A stretch of DNA of 64,000 bases from JAGOUU01 sp964609155 (GTDB taxonomy: Bacteria > Pseudomonadota > Gammaproteobacteria > JAGOUU01): assembly GCA_964609155.1 (NCBI GenBank), contig CAZSRF010000001.1:62001-126000 (forward strand), in the 5' to 3' direction. Below are positions 53,915 through 62,260 of this stretch, piece by piece. Both the position numbers and the translations under genes were made by a program. Position 1 is the stretch's first letter. Every line of letters starts with the position of its first letter. Below the pieces are notes generated by a model that worked only from the letters and a program-made list of their open reading frames with translations, was not told where the DNA came from and did not search any database.

Positions 53915-55684
53915 CTATGGCTTGCCAGGAACATTGATCCCTAAACTTTTCAAACTATCGTTAATTTGTGAAGCTGTATCTGCTGAGCTTTGGTTTTGCA
54001 TATCTTGCGCCATTTTAAGCATAGCAGAGATGTCTGATGCTAATGATGCAAATAAAGCTGTTTGAATTTGTTGCTGCTCATAACGTTTGAACTCAAGCGT
54101 CAATTGCAAAGCCTGCATATAAGCCATTTCTTTCATAAGAGCTGGCGTCGGCATTTGCTGAACTCTGTCATACCACTCAGGATCTGAAAATCTTTTGTTT
54201 GCCTCGAACTCTAGCAACCCTTGTCTCGATGTGGGCTCAAAAGTTACTGATTTTTTACCAGTATCATTCCATCTTGCTACTGGAATTTTTAGATTGGACA
54301 ACACCATACGATCTGCAAATAATTGTGTAACTGCATACTGAGTTAATGACAATTTAGATTGTCGTGCCAAATAATTCATATACACTCCATAACCACCATC
54401 TTTAAGAACTTTAAGGCCATTATAGTTAGGATTAATATACTTATCTGGTACTGAAAAGTCGGGTTGATTTATTGTAATAGGAGAAGGCATAATATTGGTT
54501 ACATTATATGCGTATCTCATAGCAGCTTCATTATTTGATATTTTAGACTGCATTAATGTAGTTGCTGTCACATCTGCTGCAAATCCTGACTTGCTCTCCC
54601 ATGGGGTTACTCCATTTATTTTGCCGTTTGCTATATCAGCTGCGGTTATAGCAGGGTTAGCGCAACCATGGAGATTTAATTTTGCTGCAAGCGGATCGCA
54701 ATAATTTGCTAAATGATATTCAACCCAATCACGAACTACTGTTTGGGTGACAGCGGGGCCTGAAAAATTTTCAGCACCTAAAAAACTTCTTCTTAATGCC
54801 GCTTCTGCTAATGCTTTATTATTATATTTTGTGGGAATGATTGAGCTTAAATAATTTTCACCGCTAACTCTAGAAGATACATGCGAAGGTGGATACACAT
54901 CATTAGCCTGCAACATTACGCGTGCTAAATAAGAGGTCTGACCTAAAATTGCATCCGACGCATCAGTAGTTGCTACAGTTTTTCCTGCTCTGTTAATTCG
55001 CGGATAGATTACAGCTTGATTCTGATCACTTCCAGGTAAATTTCCGTAACGAAGTTGTTGTTCACAGTTAGGATTCCCTACTGGACACGGATCATCAGCA
55101 AAATTATTATTACCACCTGTTGGACTGCCAGATTTCTCATAATAAGAAAATCCATTTGATGTTGTGTAATTACACATCTGCATTTGTTTCTTTAGAAAAC
55201 AGGTATTAGAGTTTATACTAAATCCTTTGCACTCTGGATCCAGCGTGCATTGCCGACCACAACCATAGAGATCAGTTTGGATAGCGCTGGTATTAATGTC
55301 ATAACCTTGGCAATCTCGGCTGGACATACCAATAAACTGCTGTTGTTCGCCAGTTATGGCATTGATGGTTTTATTATCATTAAATTTAACATAAAACATC
55401 CCTAAGCCAGATGGCATACAGGCAGAAGTTGTTATATAGCAATTTGGTGTTGTATTACCTGATATAAATGTAAACCCTTGACACCCCCCCGTCTGGGAGC
55501 AACGCACTGAACATTCTTGTGCAGAAGCAGCTCCTACAGAAGAACCCGATAAACATCCTCCTGTAATTGGCGGAGAATAACCCAAAATTTTATCTGCATA
55601 AGCCACATTAAAAACACTTAGTGTTGTTAATAACAATACTATATATTTTAACCAACTATTTTTTAGTGTTTTTCTCATTATCAT
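53915..55684 (-). CDS. Secreted protein with two PAN/Apple-like modules; candidate IcmX
   Basis: 589 residues with a signal peptide ending VAYA (about 30). Two N-terminal cysteine modules, each with six Cys, are seen at 44-89 and 125-171; both contain the CxxxCxxxxxC core (C58/62/68 and C142/146/152) and GF-type strings (CQGFTF, CKGFSI), the pattern of PAN/Apple domains. The rest (about 240-589) is soluble and helical, with GYGVYMNYLARQSKLSLTQY, KRFSDPEWYDRVQQMPTPALMKEMAYMQAL and a coiled coil near the end. That last part and its place in the icmW-icmV-dotA cluster suggest IcmX, but I cannot confirm this without alignment. PAN domains bind carbohydrate or protein, so a surface or periplasmic contact role is plausible. 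Confidence 0.7.
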   Translation of the reverse strand: MIMRKTLKNSWLKYIVLLLTTLSVFNVAYADKILGYSPPITGGCLSGSSVGAASAQECSVRCSQTGGCQGFTFISGNTTPNCYITTSACMPSGLGMFYVKFNDNKTINAITGEQQQFIGMSSRDCQGYDINTSAIQTDLYGCGRQCTLDPECKGFSINSNTCFLKKQMQMCNYTTSNGFSYYEKSGSPTGGNNNFADDPCPVGNPNCEQQLRYGNLPGSDQNQAVIYPRINRAGKTVATTDASDAILGQTSYLARVMLQANDVYPPSHVSSRVSGENYLSSIIPTKYNNKALAEAALRRSFLGAENFSGPAVTQTVVRDWVEYHLANYCDPLAAKLNLHGCANPAITAADIANGKINGVTPWESKSGFAADVTATTLMQSKISNNEAAMRYAYNVTNIMPSPITINQPDFSVPDKYINPNYNGLKVLKDGGYGVYMNYLARQSKLSLTQYAVTQLFADRMVLSNLKIPVARWNDTGKKSVTFEPTSRQGLLEFEANKRFSDPEWYDRVQQMPTPALMKEMAYMQALQLTLEFKRYEQQQIQTALFASLASDISAMLKMAQDMQNQSSADTASQINDSLKSLGINVPGKP

Positions 55685-55708
55685 TGTATACCATGCATTT
55701 ACTTATTA

Positions 55709-57304
55709 TTAGTTATCGCCAGATCCAGAAGGTATAGTACCATTACCCAAATTTTGTATATACGATCCTCTATATGATGACCATGAACCATTTGGATATA
55801 CCCATAGTTGATCGGGATTATTGCTATAAGACTCAAAACCCTGATTAAATAAAAGTTGTCGATTACGAGCAGTATCTTTCCAGTTACTATAGGTACTGCC
55901 ACAGCTATTAGTAGCAAAACATGGTAAAGACATATCTAATGTCATCTGATTACCATTTACTGTTATTGTTTTTTTCACTTGCTCACCACCTGGGTTTGGT
56001 AATGTATAAATAAAGCCACTTTGAGGAGTATAAGCACCTAAATTTGAACCCTGACTATAATCAGGTGAAAGGTAGACTGGGCCCATGCAGTTTCCTAATA
56101 AATTTGGGGTGCACTGTGGACCAGTATCAGCAGTAGTACTCCCACTTGTTGTACCGCTTGTTGTACCACTTGTTGTACCACTAGTAGTACCACTAGTCGT
56201 GCCACTTGTTGTGCCGCTAGTCGTGCCACTTGTTGTACCACTAGTTGTACCACCTGTTGTGAAATCACCAGTGGTCGAACCTGTATTTCCAGTCGTACCA
56301 CCACCCGTACCACTTGTTGTAGTGCCAGTTGTTCCTGAAGTTGTACTAGATGGCGGCAAAGGCTCATAAGGGCCAAATGTTCCGCCAGTCGTCCCTGCTG
56401 TAGTTCCCGCTGTGGTTCCTGCTGTAGTTCCCGCTATGATTTCCGCTGTAGTTCCTGCTGTAGTTCCTGCTGTGGTTCCTGCTGTAGTCTCTGATGTGGT
56501 TCCAGCAGTTGGTTCTGGAAAATTTAATTCTGAATCCTGATCTGCACCCACTCCCGCAAATTTATCTAAATTTCCATATTTTGAACTTTCTCCACCAGCA
56601 CCTGATTTGCTGCTACCAGAATCTTCTCTTCCCTTTCCGTTACACCCCTTATCAACTACCAATTTAAGTACTTTATTTAGATGAGCAGCATAGGGCACCA
56701 AATCAGGATCATCATATCGTAAATCTAATGGAAACTGTGGCAAATATATACCAAAGCTAGAAATTACTTTATTTTCAATTTCTGCGTTGTTAATAATCTT
56801 ATCTCTATATAAAGTACAAGCATCTGCAAATGGCTTTAAACCCATTGTCTCTGGCTTAACTCTAACTGCAATATCTTTAGTAAATTTTTTACTTAAAATA
56901 TCTATCATGCCTTTATCATCGTTTGTTTTTATAACTGAGATATAAACTGGGTGAGGAGCTTTTGTTTTACCTTCAAGAGGTAAGCCAATCTGCCCGCATC
57001 CACTTACACCTTTGTTATCAGCAAACTTACCCACAGATGGTACAGCATCTTGCCATCTGAACAAATAATTTCGAGTAGCTGTTGTTTTATTCATGTAATC
57101 AAGGCAAACTTGCCTCTTTACTAATATCACCGTAGCAATCAAAGCCGTTTTCTCTTTGGCTGCACTATCATTTTTAATTTCTGGCTTTTGCATTTGTGCA
57201 ACAATAGGAAGTTTTTGCTGAGCATAACTTAACAATACTAGAGACAGTGAACTAGCTGCTAATAATATTTTATATTTAACTTTTGACTTTAATTTACTCG
57301 ACAT
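55709..57304 (-). CDS. Secreted Gly-Thr-Thr repeat protein downstream of icmW
   Basis: 531 residues with a signal peptide (KILLAASSLSLVLLSYAQQ). The N-terminal domain (about 30-225) is globular, with Cys pairs such as CLDYMN and CGQIGLPL; its family is not recognised. Then follow two low-complexity blocks, one of GTTA-type and one of GTTS-type tetrapeptides (about nine units), and a C-terminal domain (about 395-531) with CTPNLLGNCMGPVYL, CFATNSCGSTYSNW and a Trp-rich end. It is the gene after icmW, where icmX lies in Legionella, so it may be an IcmX-like component or a partner of the PAN protein. The repeats look like an extended surface stalk. Confidence 0.7.
   Translation of the reverse strand: MSSKLKSKVKYKILLAASSLSLVLLSYAQQKLPIVAQMQKPEIKNDSAAKEKTALIATVILVKRQVCLDYMNKTTATRNYLFRWQDAVPSVGKFADNKGVSGCGQIGLPLEGKTKAPHPVYISVIKTNDDKGMIDILSKKFTKDIAVRVKPETMGLKPFADACTLYRDKIINNAEIENKVISSFGIYLPQFPLDLRYDDPDLVPYAAHLNKVLKLVVDKGCNGKGREDSGSSKSGAGGESSKYGNLDKFAGVGADQDSELNFPEPTAGTTSETTAGTTAGTTAGTTAEIIAGTTAGTTAGTTAGTTGGTFGPYEPLPPSSTTSGTTGTTTSGTGGGTTGNTGSTTGDFTTGGTTSGTTSGTTSGTTSGTTSGTTSGTTSGTTSGTTSGSTTADTGPQCTPNLLGNCMGPVYLSPDYSQGSNLGAYTPQSGFIYTLPNPGGEQVKKTITVNGNQMTLDMSLPCFATNSCGSTYSNWKDTARNRQLLFNQGFESYSNNPDQLWVYPNGSWSSYRGSYIQNLGNGTIPSGSGDN
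56141..56261. repeat. 12-base tandem repeat encoding Gly-Thr-Thr-Ser
   Basis: About ten imperfect units of 12 bases related to CCACTTGTTGTA (plus strand), inside the secreted protein gene 55709-57304. The units differ mainly at third codon positions, so the peptide is kept while the DNA has drifted. Confidence 0.85.
56386..56512. repeat. 12-base tandem repeat encoding Gly-Thr-Thr-Ala
   Basis: About ten imperfect units of 12 bases related to CCTGCTGTAGTT (plus strand), in the same gene as the Ser-type block and 125 bases from it. One unit is changed to Glu-Ile-Ile-Ala and another to Ser-Glu-Thr-Thr. Confidence 0.8.
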
Positions 57305-57334
57305 ATGTTTTAATTCTATGTTATGTAACCATTA

Positions 57335-57784
57335 CTAACTTGTCGCCTTCTCTACCGCTTGGATAGCTATATTAAATCTTTCCGCTGCAAAAATTCGAGA
57401 AAGCAGTTGTAACCTTTCAAAAACTAAATTTCTATTTAAAAAGATCCCCGGTGTATCATTAACACTTTTACTAGCTACTTCAGCATAGATTAGTAGCTTT
57501 GAGGCAGAGCCAGGCTTAATACTATCGATATGCTGCATAATACGAAGTGACCGACTTAATTTAATACTGACTAGTACATTAACATAGAACTCTTCATCTA
57601 TGATTTGAAAATCCATCGGGTTATCAAGAGCTGCAGCTAATTGTGTTAATGCTGCCTCAATCTCAGGATCACCATCTAAGACCCAATCTTCAGTATCTTC
57701 CATAATTTTTATAATTTTTATAAGAAAAGGATCCTGTCTGTCTTGCCAAAATTTATCCGTTCCGGCTACGCTTAAATCTAACAT
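57335..57784 (-). CDS. icmW: Dot/Icm effector chaperone IcmW
   Basis: About 149 residues from ATG 57784, which has a GGTGA ribosome-like site; a GTG at 57793 adds three residues. Identity is clear from MEDTEDWVLDGDPEIEAALTQL, the central SRSLRIMQHIDSIKPGSASKLLIYAE and FLNRNLVFERLQLLSRIFAAER, which match Legionella IcmW (151 residues). It forms a soluble pair with IcmS, encoded about 14 kb away. It is the first gene of the third secretion block; the 300 bases to the right hold its promoter and that of the divergent ABC permease and nothing else that I can see. Confidence 0.95.
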   Translation of the reverse strand: MLDLSVAGTDKFWQDRQDPFLIKIIKIMEDTEDWVLDGDPEIEAALTQLAAALDNPMDFQIIDEEFYVNVLVSIKLSRSLRIMQHIDSIKPGSASKLLIYAEVASKSVNDTPGIFLNRNLVFERLQLLSRIFAAERFNIAIQAVEKATS

Positions 57785-58085
57785 TAATGTCACCGTTAAT
57801 AACCATAAGTTACTTATTTATTAATTATAGCTATATTTAAACAGTAATTTCTATTTATAATTTTCTATTTATGATCAAGAATTACAATCATAACAACGGC
57901 TCATTATAACCTAGTTAGCTTATATTAACAATCCATTTCTACATCCATGTCTGCATCTATTTCTACTTTATCTCTTTACACACTTATGAATTATTTTATT
58001 AAATTAAAACCAGTTAATTAGCAATTCACTATTTTATACAATAATGCTAAGCTGAGTTATAAAAAAATTGATTATTTTGTGCGAC

Positions 58086-58877
58086 ATGAATCATCACTCT
58101 CAATCAAATATTCTTGTAGCTTGGATTGGCCTTCGTACTATTGTCAGACGCGAGATTATTCGCATCTGTAGAATATGGGCACAAACTTTATTGCCGCCAG
58201 CTATCACTACTGCTTTATACTTTATCATTTTTGGAACGCTGATTGGCAGCCAAGTTCAACCTATAAAAGACTTTAGTTATGTGCAGTACATTACTCCTGG
58301 CTTAATTATGATGACGGTGATTTCCAATTCTTACGGCAATGTTGTTACTTCCTTTTTTGGCGCTAAGTTCCAAAAACATATCGAAGAATTACTCATGTCA
58401 CCTATGACAAACTTTTATATTTTAACTGGATTTTTACTTGGCGGGGTTATTCGTGGTGTTATGGTAGGAGCTATTGTTACATTAATTTCATTATTCTTTA
58501 GCAAAATTAGTATTGCCCATTTCTTCCTAATGTTGTACGTACTTATTATGACTTCTTTATTATTTTCATTAGCTGGGTTCCTAAATGGTTTATATGCAAA
58601 AAACTTTGACGACGTGACTATTATACCAGCATTTCTATTAACCCCTCTTACTTACTTAGGTGGCGTATTTTTTTCTATTAATATGCTTCCTACTTTTTGG
58701 CAAAAATTCGCTATGCTCAATCCTATTTTTTATAATTTAAATGCCTTTAGGTATAGCTTCTTGGGTATTGAAGAATCCAATATTATTTATTCTCTTGGCA
58801 TGCTAAGTTTTGTTACTTTAACCCTGTATATCTATAGTTGGCACTTACTGAATAAAGGGGTAGGTATTAGGACTTGA
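58086..58877 (+). CDS. ABC-2 type transporter permease (YadH-like)
   Basis: 263 residues from ATG 58086 (TTG 58068 is an alternative) with six membrane helices. ALYFIIFGTLIGSQV, YVQYITPGLIMMTVISNSYGNVVTSFFGAKFQKHIEELLMSPM and DDVTIIPAFLLTPLTYLGGVFFS are the signatures of YadH-type permeases. The partner ATPase, usually adjacent (YadG), is missing here; upstream is icmW on the other strand. The substrate is unknown, though the family has been linked to cell-envelope or polysaccharide export. Its end overlaps the convergent esterase gene by 11 bases. Confidence 0.88.
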   Translation: MNHHSQSNILVAWIGLRTIVRREIIRICRIWAQTLLPPAITTALYFIIFGTLIGSQVQPIKDFSYVQYITPGLIMMTVISNSYGNVVTSFFGAKFQKHIEELLMSPMTNFYILTGFLLGGVIRGVMVGAIVTLISLFFSKISIAHFFLMLYVLIMTSLLFSLAGFLNGLYAKNFDDVTIIPAFLLTPLTYLGGVFFSINMLPTFWQKFAMLNPIFYNLNAFRYSFLGIEESNIIYSLGMLSFVTLTLYIYSWHLLNKGVGIRT

Positions 58878-59523
58878 ATATATCTTTTAAAAAATTAGCT
58901 ATATCAGACACTTCTTCTGCGCAAACACTGTGCCCCATTCTATATCTATGCAGCTTGCACCTATAACCTAAATCTGCAAGCAATTGATGTGAACGTTGCC
59001 CATAAGAATAATCTACTATTGAATCATCGTATCCATGTGCTAAAAAAATATTCAGATTTTTATTAACAGGATGATAGTCATGATCAACCCTGGGTAAATA
59101 ACATGACAATCCCACTACACCCGCTAACTGATGTTCGAATTTAAGTGCCGTATATAAGGCTATTACACCACCTTGAGAGAACCCTGCCAGCACAATATTT
59201 TCGTAGGGTACGCCCTTATTGTATTCTTCTTGTATCAGGTTATTGATCACTTGTTGGCTTGCCGCAATACCCTTGCTATCTTCTTGACTATTTCTATCAA
59301 AACTATAGATATCATACCATGCGGTCATAATATAATGATTATTAATAGTAACTGGACGTTTTGGCGCTGTAGGAAAAATAAAACGAACTTGATAGTCTTC
59401 CTGTATTTGCAATTCAGGAACTACTGGAACAAAGTCATAGGCATCTGCTCCAAGTCCGTGCAACCAAATAATGCTACGTGTAGCTATAACATTCTTAGGC
59501 TCTAGAATAAGTGTTTCTAGCAT
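58867..59523 (-). CDS. Carboxylesterase / acyl-protein thioesterase family (YpfH-like)
   Basis: 218 residues, an alpha/beta hydrolase of the phospholipase/carboxylesterase class. The oxyanion loop is IIWLHGLGADAYDF, the nucleophile is S116 in LAGFSQGGVIALY, and the acid and His are in HGYDDSIVDY and RMGHSVCAEE. It should hydrolyse short acyl esters or thioesters in the cytoplasm; no membrane segment or signal peptide is present. It is a single gene facing the permease gene, with a weak link to its neighbours. Confidence 0.9.
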   Translation of the reverse strand: MLETLILEPKNVIATRSIIWLHGLGADAYDFVPVVPELQIQEDYQVRFIFPTAPKRPVTINNHYIMTAWYDIYSFDRNSQEDSKGIAASQQVINNLIQEEYNKGVPYENIVLAGFSQGGVIALYTALKFEHQLAGVVGLSCYLPRVDHDYHPVNKNLNIFLAHGYDDSIVDYSYGQRSHQLLADLGYRCKLHRYRMGHSVCAEEVSDIANFLKDIFKS

Positions 59524-59597
59524 CAGTAATCAACTTGTTTTAACAAATTATCCTAGTATACTGAAACCTTCAGGATTAACAATGAGAAATCAGATAA

Positions 59598-59753
59598 ATG
59601 AAAATTAAATTTTTTTATATGATCTTATCTACAAGCTTAGTTCTAACTTTTGGTATAACCCTTACTAGCTGTGGCCAGCGAGGACCGCTTTATTTACCCA
59701 AAGACTCAACTAAAAATTTAGTAAGTAAAGATAATCAAATTAGAGATATTTAG
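59598..59753 (+). CDS. lptM: LPS-assembly-associated lipoprotein LptM (YifL)
   Basis: A 51-residue lipoprotein with signal peptide and lipobox LTSC, followed by GQRGPLYLPKDS, the hallmark of LptM. It stabilises disulfide formation in the LptD-LptE translocon in enterobacteria. The order lptM-lysA-dapF is characteristic of gammaproteobacteria, and it ends 2 bases before lysA. Confidence 0.9.
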   Translation: MKIKFFYMILSTSLVLTFGITLTSCGQRGPLYLPKDSTKNLVSKDNQIRDI

Positions 59754-59755
59754 TA

Positions 59756-61018
59756 ATGTCTAATAAGTTACTTCATGAGATTGCTGCGAAATACTCGACT
59801 CCATGTTATATTTATAACAAGCAACAAATCATTCATAATTTTAATCTTTATAAAACTAGCTTTAAATCTCACTGCTATAAAAATATTAATTATTTAATCT
59901 GTTATGCTGTTAAAGCCAATAGCAACCTTGCTATCTTACGTCTTTTAGCTAACGAAGGTGCAGGTTTTGATATAGTTTCTGTTGGTGAGTTACATCGTGT
60001 TCTTAAAGCTGGTGGAGAAAGTAACAAAGTAGTATTTTCAGGTGTTGGTAAACAAGATTTTGAAATTAAAGCCGCACTTGAAGCTAACATTTTGTGTTTC
60101 AATGTCGAATCTGAGCCAGAGCTTATATTAATAGCTCAAATCGCCAAGCAACTAAATAAAATTGCTGCTATATCAATACGAGTAAACCCTAATATAGATG
60201 CTAAATCACACCCATATATCTCAACCGGGTTAAGAGAACACAAATTTGGCATTGCCATAGAACAGGCTGAGAAAATTTATCAATTAGCCAACGAGCTTAA
60301 AAGTATTTCTATTACTGGCGTTGATTGCCATATAGGCTCTCAATTAACAGAAATCGAACCGTTAAAGCAAGCCTGCTTGGCTATCAGCAAATTTATTAAG
60401 CTGTTAAATAACAATAATATTGCTATCAAACATATCAATATGGGTGGCGGCTTAGGCATTGCCTATAATTCTTGTCAAAAGCTACCAAGCCATAAACAAT
60501 GGGTTGATACCATAATAAATAATTTAGATCTGCATGCTTTACCCTATACTCCTACGGTTATAATAGAACCAGGTAGGTCAATTATAGGCAATGCTGGTAT
60601 GTTATTATCAAAAGTTATCTACACCAAAACTGATGATTACAATAAACATAACTTTATCATTATTGATGCAGCCATGAATGACTTGATGCGCCCAGCCCTG
60701 TATTCAGCAGAGCATGACATCATAAATTTAAACAATATCGAGGACGATAATAGCATTCATAATAACAATGCTACTACAAGTATTGTAGGGCCTGTTTGTG
60801 AGTCTAGTGATATTTTTTTAAAAAACACTACTCTATCTGCCAACAATGGTGATTTTTTAGCCATCAAAGATGCTGGTGCTTATGGCTTTAGCATGAGCTC
60901 TAATTACAATTCCAGACCAAGAGCAGCGGAAATATTAATCGATAATAACCAGTATTATTTAATCCGCAAACGAGAAACTATAGAAGACTTATACACAAAT
61001 GAAACTATTCTTTACTAA
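59756..61018 (+). CDS. lysA: Diaminopimelate decarboxylase
   Basis: The last step of lysine synthesis: meso-diaminopimelate to lysine with pyridoxal phosphate. The 420-residue protein has the PLP lysine K53 in CYAVKANSNLAIL, the HIGSQ loop, the phosphate-binding GGGLGIAY and the active-site Cys in VGPVCESSDIF, with the terminal AYGFSMSSNYNSRPR. All are intact. It overlaps dapF by 20 bases, so lysine and peptidoglycan precursors are controlled together. Confidence 0.96.
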   Translation: MSNKLLHEIAAKYSTPCYIYNKQQIIHNFNLYKTSFKSHCYKNINYLICYAVKANSNLAILRLLANEGAGFDIVSVGELHRVLKAGGESNKVVFSGVGKQDFEIKAALEANILCFNVESEPELILIAQIAKQLNKIAAISIRVNPNIDAKSHPYISTGLREHKFGIAIEQAEKIYQLANELKSISITGVDCHIGSQLTEIEPLKQACLAISKFIKLLNNNNIAIKHINMGGGLGIAYNSCQKLPSHKQWVDTIINNLDLHALPYTPTVIIEPGRSIIGNAGMLLSKVIYTKTDDYNKHNFIIIDAAMNDLMRPALYSAEHDIINLNNIEDDNSIHNNNATTSIVGPVCESSDIFLKNTTLSANNGDFLAIKDAGAYGFSMSSNYNSRPRAAEILIDNNQYYLIRKRETIEDLYTNETILY

Positions 61019-61904
61019 AATGCAAGGTGCTGGTAATGATTTTGTTGTTATTGATCAAATAAGCCAGGATATTATTTTCAAAACCGAATGGGTACAGTTG
61101 ATTTCTTGCCGTAAACTTGGTGTCGGCTGTGATCAACTGTTGTTATTAGAACCACCGCGCAATCCTAATACCGATTTTTATTATCGAATTTTTAATGCTG
61201 ATGGCACAGAAGTAGAACAATGTGGCAATGGTGCAAGGTGTATTGGGCAATTTATCAGCTATAAACATTTGTCCCCTAAAGCTAGCTGGGAAATTGAAAC
61301 AACAAACTCTAAAATGACTGTAGCTTTGGCTCCGAACAATCAAGGTATTCGAGTTAACCTTGGAGCCCCTAGCTTTGATGCTAGTAGCCTGCCTTTTACC
61401 TTTACTGAACTTAATATTGTTAATAACAATATTTTTAAACTACAGATCCCTCAATTACAAGATTTAGAGTATCTAAAAGAGCAAACTTTAATTTTCGCTA
61501 TCGTCTCTGTTGGAAACCCTCATGTCGTGATAAACATGGACATTATAGATATAGCAATTAGCAATACAAATTTCATCAATCACTATATTAATAAAATTGG
61601 TACCGTTTTAAATAATCACCCCCAATTTCCAAAGGGCGTTAATGTTAATTTTATTAGAGTAATTAATAATCATACCATTGCATTAACTACTTTTGAGCGA
61701 GGGGTAGGAATTACGTTAGCCTGTGGCACAGGATCTTGTGCTGCTGCTATTTGCGCACGACAACAGCATTTGGTTACAGAGAATTTTATTCACGTAGAAA
61801 ATGCGGGTGGGACTTTAGGTGTTTCTTGGGCTAACCACGCTGATGCCCCTATATGGCTTACTGGTGCATCTAATGTTGTCTATGAGGGATATATAGAATT
61901 ATAA
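60999..61904 (+). CDS. dapF: Diaminopimelate epimerase
   Basis: Converts LL- to meso-diaminopimelate, for peptidoglycan and for lysine. The two catalytic cysteines are C75 in FNADGTEVEQCGNGARC and C242 in LACGTGSCAAA; 301 residues, slightly longer than the usual 274-280. The MQGAGNDFVVID start is typical. It lies inside the end of lysA by 20 bases, which is an unusual but clear coupling. Confidence 0.96.
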   Translation: MKLFFTKMQGAGNDFVVIDQISQDIIFKTEWVQLISCRKLGVGCDQLLLLEPPRNPNTDFYYRIFNADGTEVEQCGNGARCIGQFISYKHLSPKASWEIETTNSKMTVALAPNNQGIRVNLGAPSFDASSLPFTFTELNIVNNNIFKLQIPQLQDLEYLKEQTLIFAIVSVGNPHVVINMDIIDIAISNTNFINHYINKIGTVLNNHPQFPKGVNVNFIRVINNHTIALTTFERGVGITLACGTGSCAAAICARQQHLVTENFIHVENAGGTLGVSWANHADAPIWLTGASNVVYEGYIEL

Positions 61905-61926
61905 TACAATACATAGGGCAAAAAAC

Positions 61927-62244
61927 ATGGCATGGGTTTATTTATTTTTAGCTGGTATTTTCGAAGTTTGTTGGGCAACAGGGCTTAAGTATTGCGATGG
62001 TTTTAAAATCAATCTAACCATGATCTTTGTGGCTCTTACTATGGTACTAAGTGTAGTCTTTTTGGGTCTGGCAGCCAGAACTCTTCCTATTGGCATTGCT
62101 TATGCTGCCTGGACTGGCCTTGGAATTGCTGGAGTTTTTATTTACAGTGCATTAGTTTTCAAAGATCCTATCTCTAGTTTAAACATGATCTTTGTTACAA
62201 TGATCTTATTTGGTGTAATAGGGCTAAAATTAAGCTCTAAATAA
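61927..62244 (+). CDS. sugE: SMR-family exporter SugE/Gdx-like
   Basis: 105 residues with four membrane helices of the small multidrug resistance family. The first helix has the Glu of the binding site in FLAGIFEVCWATGLKY, and LPIGIAYAAWTGLGIAG is the signature of the SugE/Gdx branch, whose known members export guanidinium. It is 22 bases after dapF and may share its transcript; it should work as a dual-topology dimer. Confidence 0.92.
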   Translation: MAWVYLFLAGIFEVCWATGLKYCDGFKINLTMIFVALTMVLSVVFLGLAARTLPIGIAYAAWTGLGIAGVFIYSALVFKDPISSLNMIFVTMILFGVIGLKLSSK

Positions 62245-62260
62245 CCTATTATATTTACTT

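Noticed and set aside
56085..56376. Two overlapping open frames, one on each strand, across the 12-base repeats
   Set aside because: They are long only because a 12-base repeat keeps all frames open; the products are monotonous (Val-Pro-Leu or Val-Gln-Gln strings) and the real gene is the signal-peptide-bearing frame on the minus strand.
56141..56512. Possible CRISPR-like repeat array
   Set aside because: The units are 12 bases, contiguous without spacers and in frame with a protein, so it is a coding minisatellite.
27459..57784. Interpretation of the locus as a conjugative plasmid or integrative element
   Set aside because: The order resembles IncI tra genes, but no relaxase, origin of transfer, integrase or attachment site is seen, and IcmS, IcmW and IcmV point to an effector-secreting Dot/Icm system.
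57794..58067. Possible small RNA or tRNA in the gap between icmW and the permease
   Set aside because: The sequence is AT-rich without a cloverleaf or a strong hairpin; it is more simply the divergent promoter region.
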